Shown here piece after piece: positions 4,842 to 5,666 of a DNA stretch of 5,666 bases (positions are counted from its first letter, which is position 1; every line of letters starts with the position of its first letter). The notes under the pieces were generated by a model. The model saw nothing but the letters and a program-made list of their open reading frames with translations. It had not been told where the DNA came from and made no database searches. Both the position numbers and the translations under genes were made by a program. Origin of the DNA: Erysipelotrichaceae bacterium (GTDB lineage: Bacteria > Bacillota_I > Bacilli_A > Erysipelotrichales > Erysipelotrichaceae); NCBI GenBank assembly GCA_900759455.1, contig CAAEVI010000131.1, positions 1 to 5,666 on the forward strand. Reading direction: 5' to 3'.

Positions 4842-4880
4842 AAAGAAAAAGTATCGGGATTGCTCCGATACTTTTCTTTT
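4842..4880. terminator. Bidirectional terminator between convergent membrane-protein genes
   Basis: AAAAGTATCGG (4847-4857) pairs perfectly with CCGATACTTTT (4865-4875) around a short loop. The pairing continues outward through flanking AAAG and CTTT with one bulged A. T-rich tracts follow on both strands (TTTTCTTTT on plus, TTTTTCTTTG on minus), so it can end both convergent transcripts. It fills nearly the whole 39-bp gap, and the minus-strand stop codon at 4879-4881 touches its edge. Confidence 0.88.
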
Positions 4881-5520
4881 AGCGGTTGTTATAAATGCGG
4901 AAAAGGCTCAGTGAACCCCATGCCAACGCCGTACAGACGATGATAAAAACCAGAGTGGGCATGGTGATCAAAGAAACAGACAGATAGGTGCGTGATACAT
5001 ACGTCAATCCCAGAAAGGCAAGGAAACAGCCAAGGATCACGCCCCAGTAATACAGGTTCACCGTACTGGAAGAACGAATGAGCAGACGCATCAAGACTTT
5101 GGCAATGATATAAACGATCACGGTATTTACCAGCAGCGATAAGTCAAGTGAAAAAGACCATTCCATCGCACTCTTGTTCAGGACTGGTTCTAACAGGTGA
5201 TCAAAAGCGACTTCATACAAAGCGGTATATAAAAACAATATGATGGCAAAGTCACTGAAGCGAAGGATCAGTTTCTGAAGGATCGTTTCTTTGGCCTTTT
5301 CTTCACGGATAAAAGTTTTACAGCTGTTTTTGGCGTCAGTTTCGTTCAGTTCAAAATCCCTGCATTTAGCGATGGCCTGAGCCATGAACGCATCGCGTTT
5401 CCTTTTGGAAAGACAGCTTTTCTGCAGTTCTGAAAAGAGGCTGCGCAGCAATGCATGATACTGCGGATCCGCATGAGCGATGGCATCACCCGCATTATCC
5501 TGATAAGACAGCAGATTCAT
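4879..5520 (-). CDS. Membrane protein with soluble helical N-terminus, unknown function
   Basis: A 213-residue protein. Residues 1-84 are polar and helical, with a lysine/arginine-rich patch (LSKRKRDAF, 37-45) and the charged segment FIREEKAKET (70-79). Four membrane segments follow at about 86-106, 124-146, 155-174 and 180-202, ending in the short basic tail RIYNNR. This architecture, a cytosolic helical head and a four-helix membrane domain, recalls DUF1129/DUF1048-type Firmicute proteins, but the resemblance is in general layout and I cannot confirm membership. The ATG at 5520 is preferred to the one at 5526: AAAGGAAG lies directly against 5526 (two nt from AGGA), but AGGA is eight nt from 5520. 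The gene has a good promoter and a bidirectional terminator. It converges on another small membrane-protein gene, with no sign of co-transcription. Confidence 0.8.
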   Translation of the reverse strand: MNLLSYQDNAGDAIAHADPQYHALLRSLFSELQKSCLSKRKRDAFMAQAIAKCRDFELNETDAKNSCKTFIREEKAKETILQKLILRFSDFAIILFLYTALYEVAFDHLLEPVLNKSAMEWSFSLDLSLLVNTVIVYIIAKVLMRLLIRSSSTVNLYYWGVILGCFLAFLGLTYVSRTYLSVSLITMPTLVFIIVCTALAWGSLSLFRIYNNR

Positions 5521-5528
5521 AATCATCT

Positions 5529-5532
5529 TCCT
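5529..5532 (-). promoter_or_regulatory. Shine-Dalgarno sequence choosing between two start ATGs
   Basis: AGGA on the minus strand is eight nt from the ATG at 5520 but only two nt from the ATG at 5526. The spacing favours the downstream start, so the annotated protein loses the two residues MI. Confidence 0.55.
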
Positions 5533-5549
5533 TTCGTTACAACAGTATC

Positions 5550-5578
5550 ATTCTATCGAAAAGTGCGGAAGGAATCAA
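5550..5578 (-). promoter_or_regulatory. Sigma-A-type promoter of the 213-residue membrane protein gene
   Basis: On the minus strand TTGATT (complement of 5573-5578) and TAGAAT (complement of 5550-5555) are separated by exactly 17 bp. The predicted leader is about 24 nt. Confidence 0.7.
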
Positions 5579-5652
5579 CTGCTTCCCGAATACAGAAAAA
5601 TAAAACTTTATCTTTAAATCTGTGAATCATTCAAAAAGGCAACAGTTTTCAT

Positions 5653-5666
5653 CAGGGGGATAAAGA
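5653..5666 (+). other. SD-like sequence at the window edge
   Basis: CAGGGGGATAAAGA ends the window. The GGGGGAT run resembles a strong ribosome binding site, so a plus-strand gene may begin just beyond 5666. No start codon is visible in the window. The AT-rich stretch 5590-5640 before it could carry its promoter, but I see no convincing boxes. Confidence 0.3.

Overview
The window reads as a compact chromosomal stretch from a low-to-moderate GC Firmicute. The Shine-Dalgarno sequences are strong, the -10 boxes are near-consensus TATAAT, several of them with the TGn extension, and the genes end in classic hairpin-plus-U-tract terminators. The HflX, YjjU-like patatin and small XRE proteins look Firmicute-like. 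An Erysipelotrichia-type gut or oral bacterium would fit, but that is an impression and not a demonstrated assignment. I see no insertion sequence, tRNA, rRNA, CRISPR array or phage cluster.

Layout, left to right. Positions 31-95 hold two tandem hairpins that look like terminators facing opposite ways. A zinc amidase of the Amidase_3 family (95-688, minus) is divergent from the GTPase HflX (795-2045, plus). HflX converges on, and overlaps by 25 bp, a PHP-family phosphatase resembling HisJ histidinol-phosphatase (2021-2833, minus). That gene is divergent from a small XRE-type regulator (2988-3344, plus). A patatin-like serine hydrolase follows (3459-4322, plus), then a 117-residue membrane protein of unknown function (4486-4839, plus). 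The last gene encodes a 213-residue membrane protein with a soluble helical N-terminus (4879-5520, minus). Positions 5521-5666 hold the promoter of this last gene and an SD-like sequence at the edge.

Nearly every gene appears to be its own transcription unit with a recognisable promoter, and most have an intrinsic terminator. This is a row of housekeeping and accessory singletons more than a multi-gene system. I found no evidence of a new defence or biosynthetic system.

The most interesting structure is a perfect 12-bp inverted repeat inside hflX (1785-1813). Read on the minus strand it is followed by a U-rich tract, so it looks like the terminator of the convergent PHP gene. If so, the PHP transcript is antisense to about 270 nt of the hflX 3' end, and the same DNA must encode the HflX G5 motif and form a terminator on the other strand.
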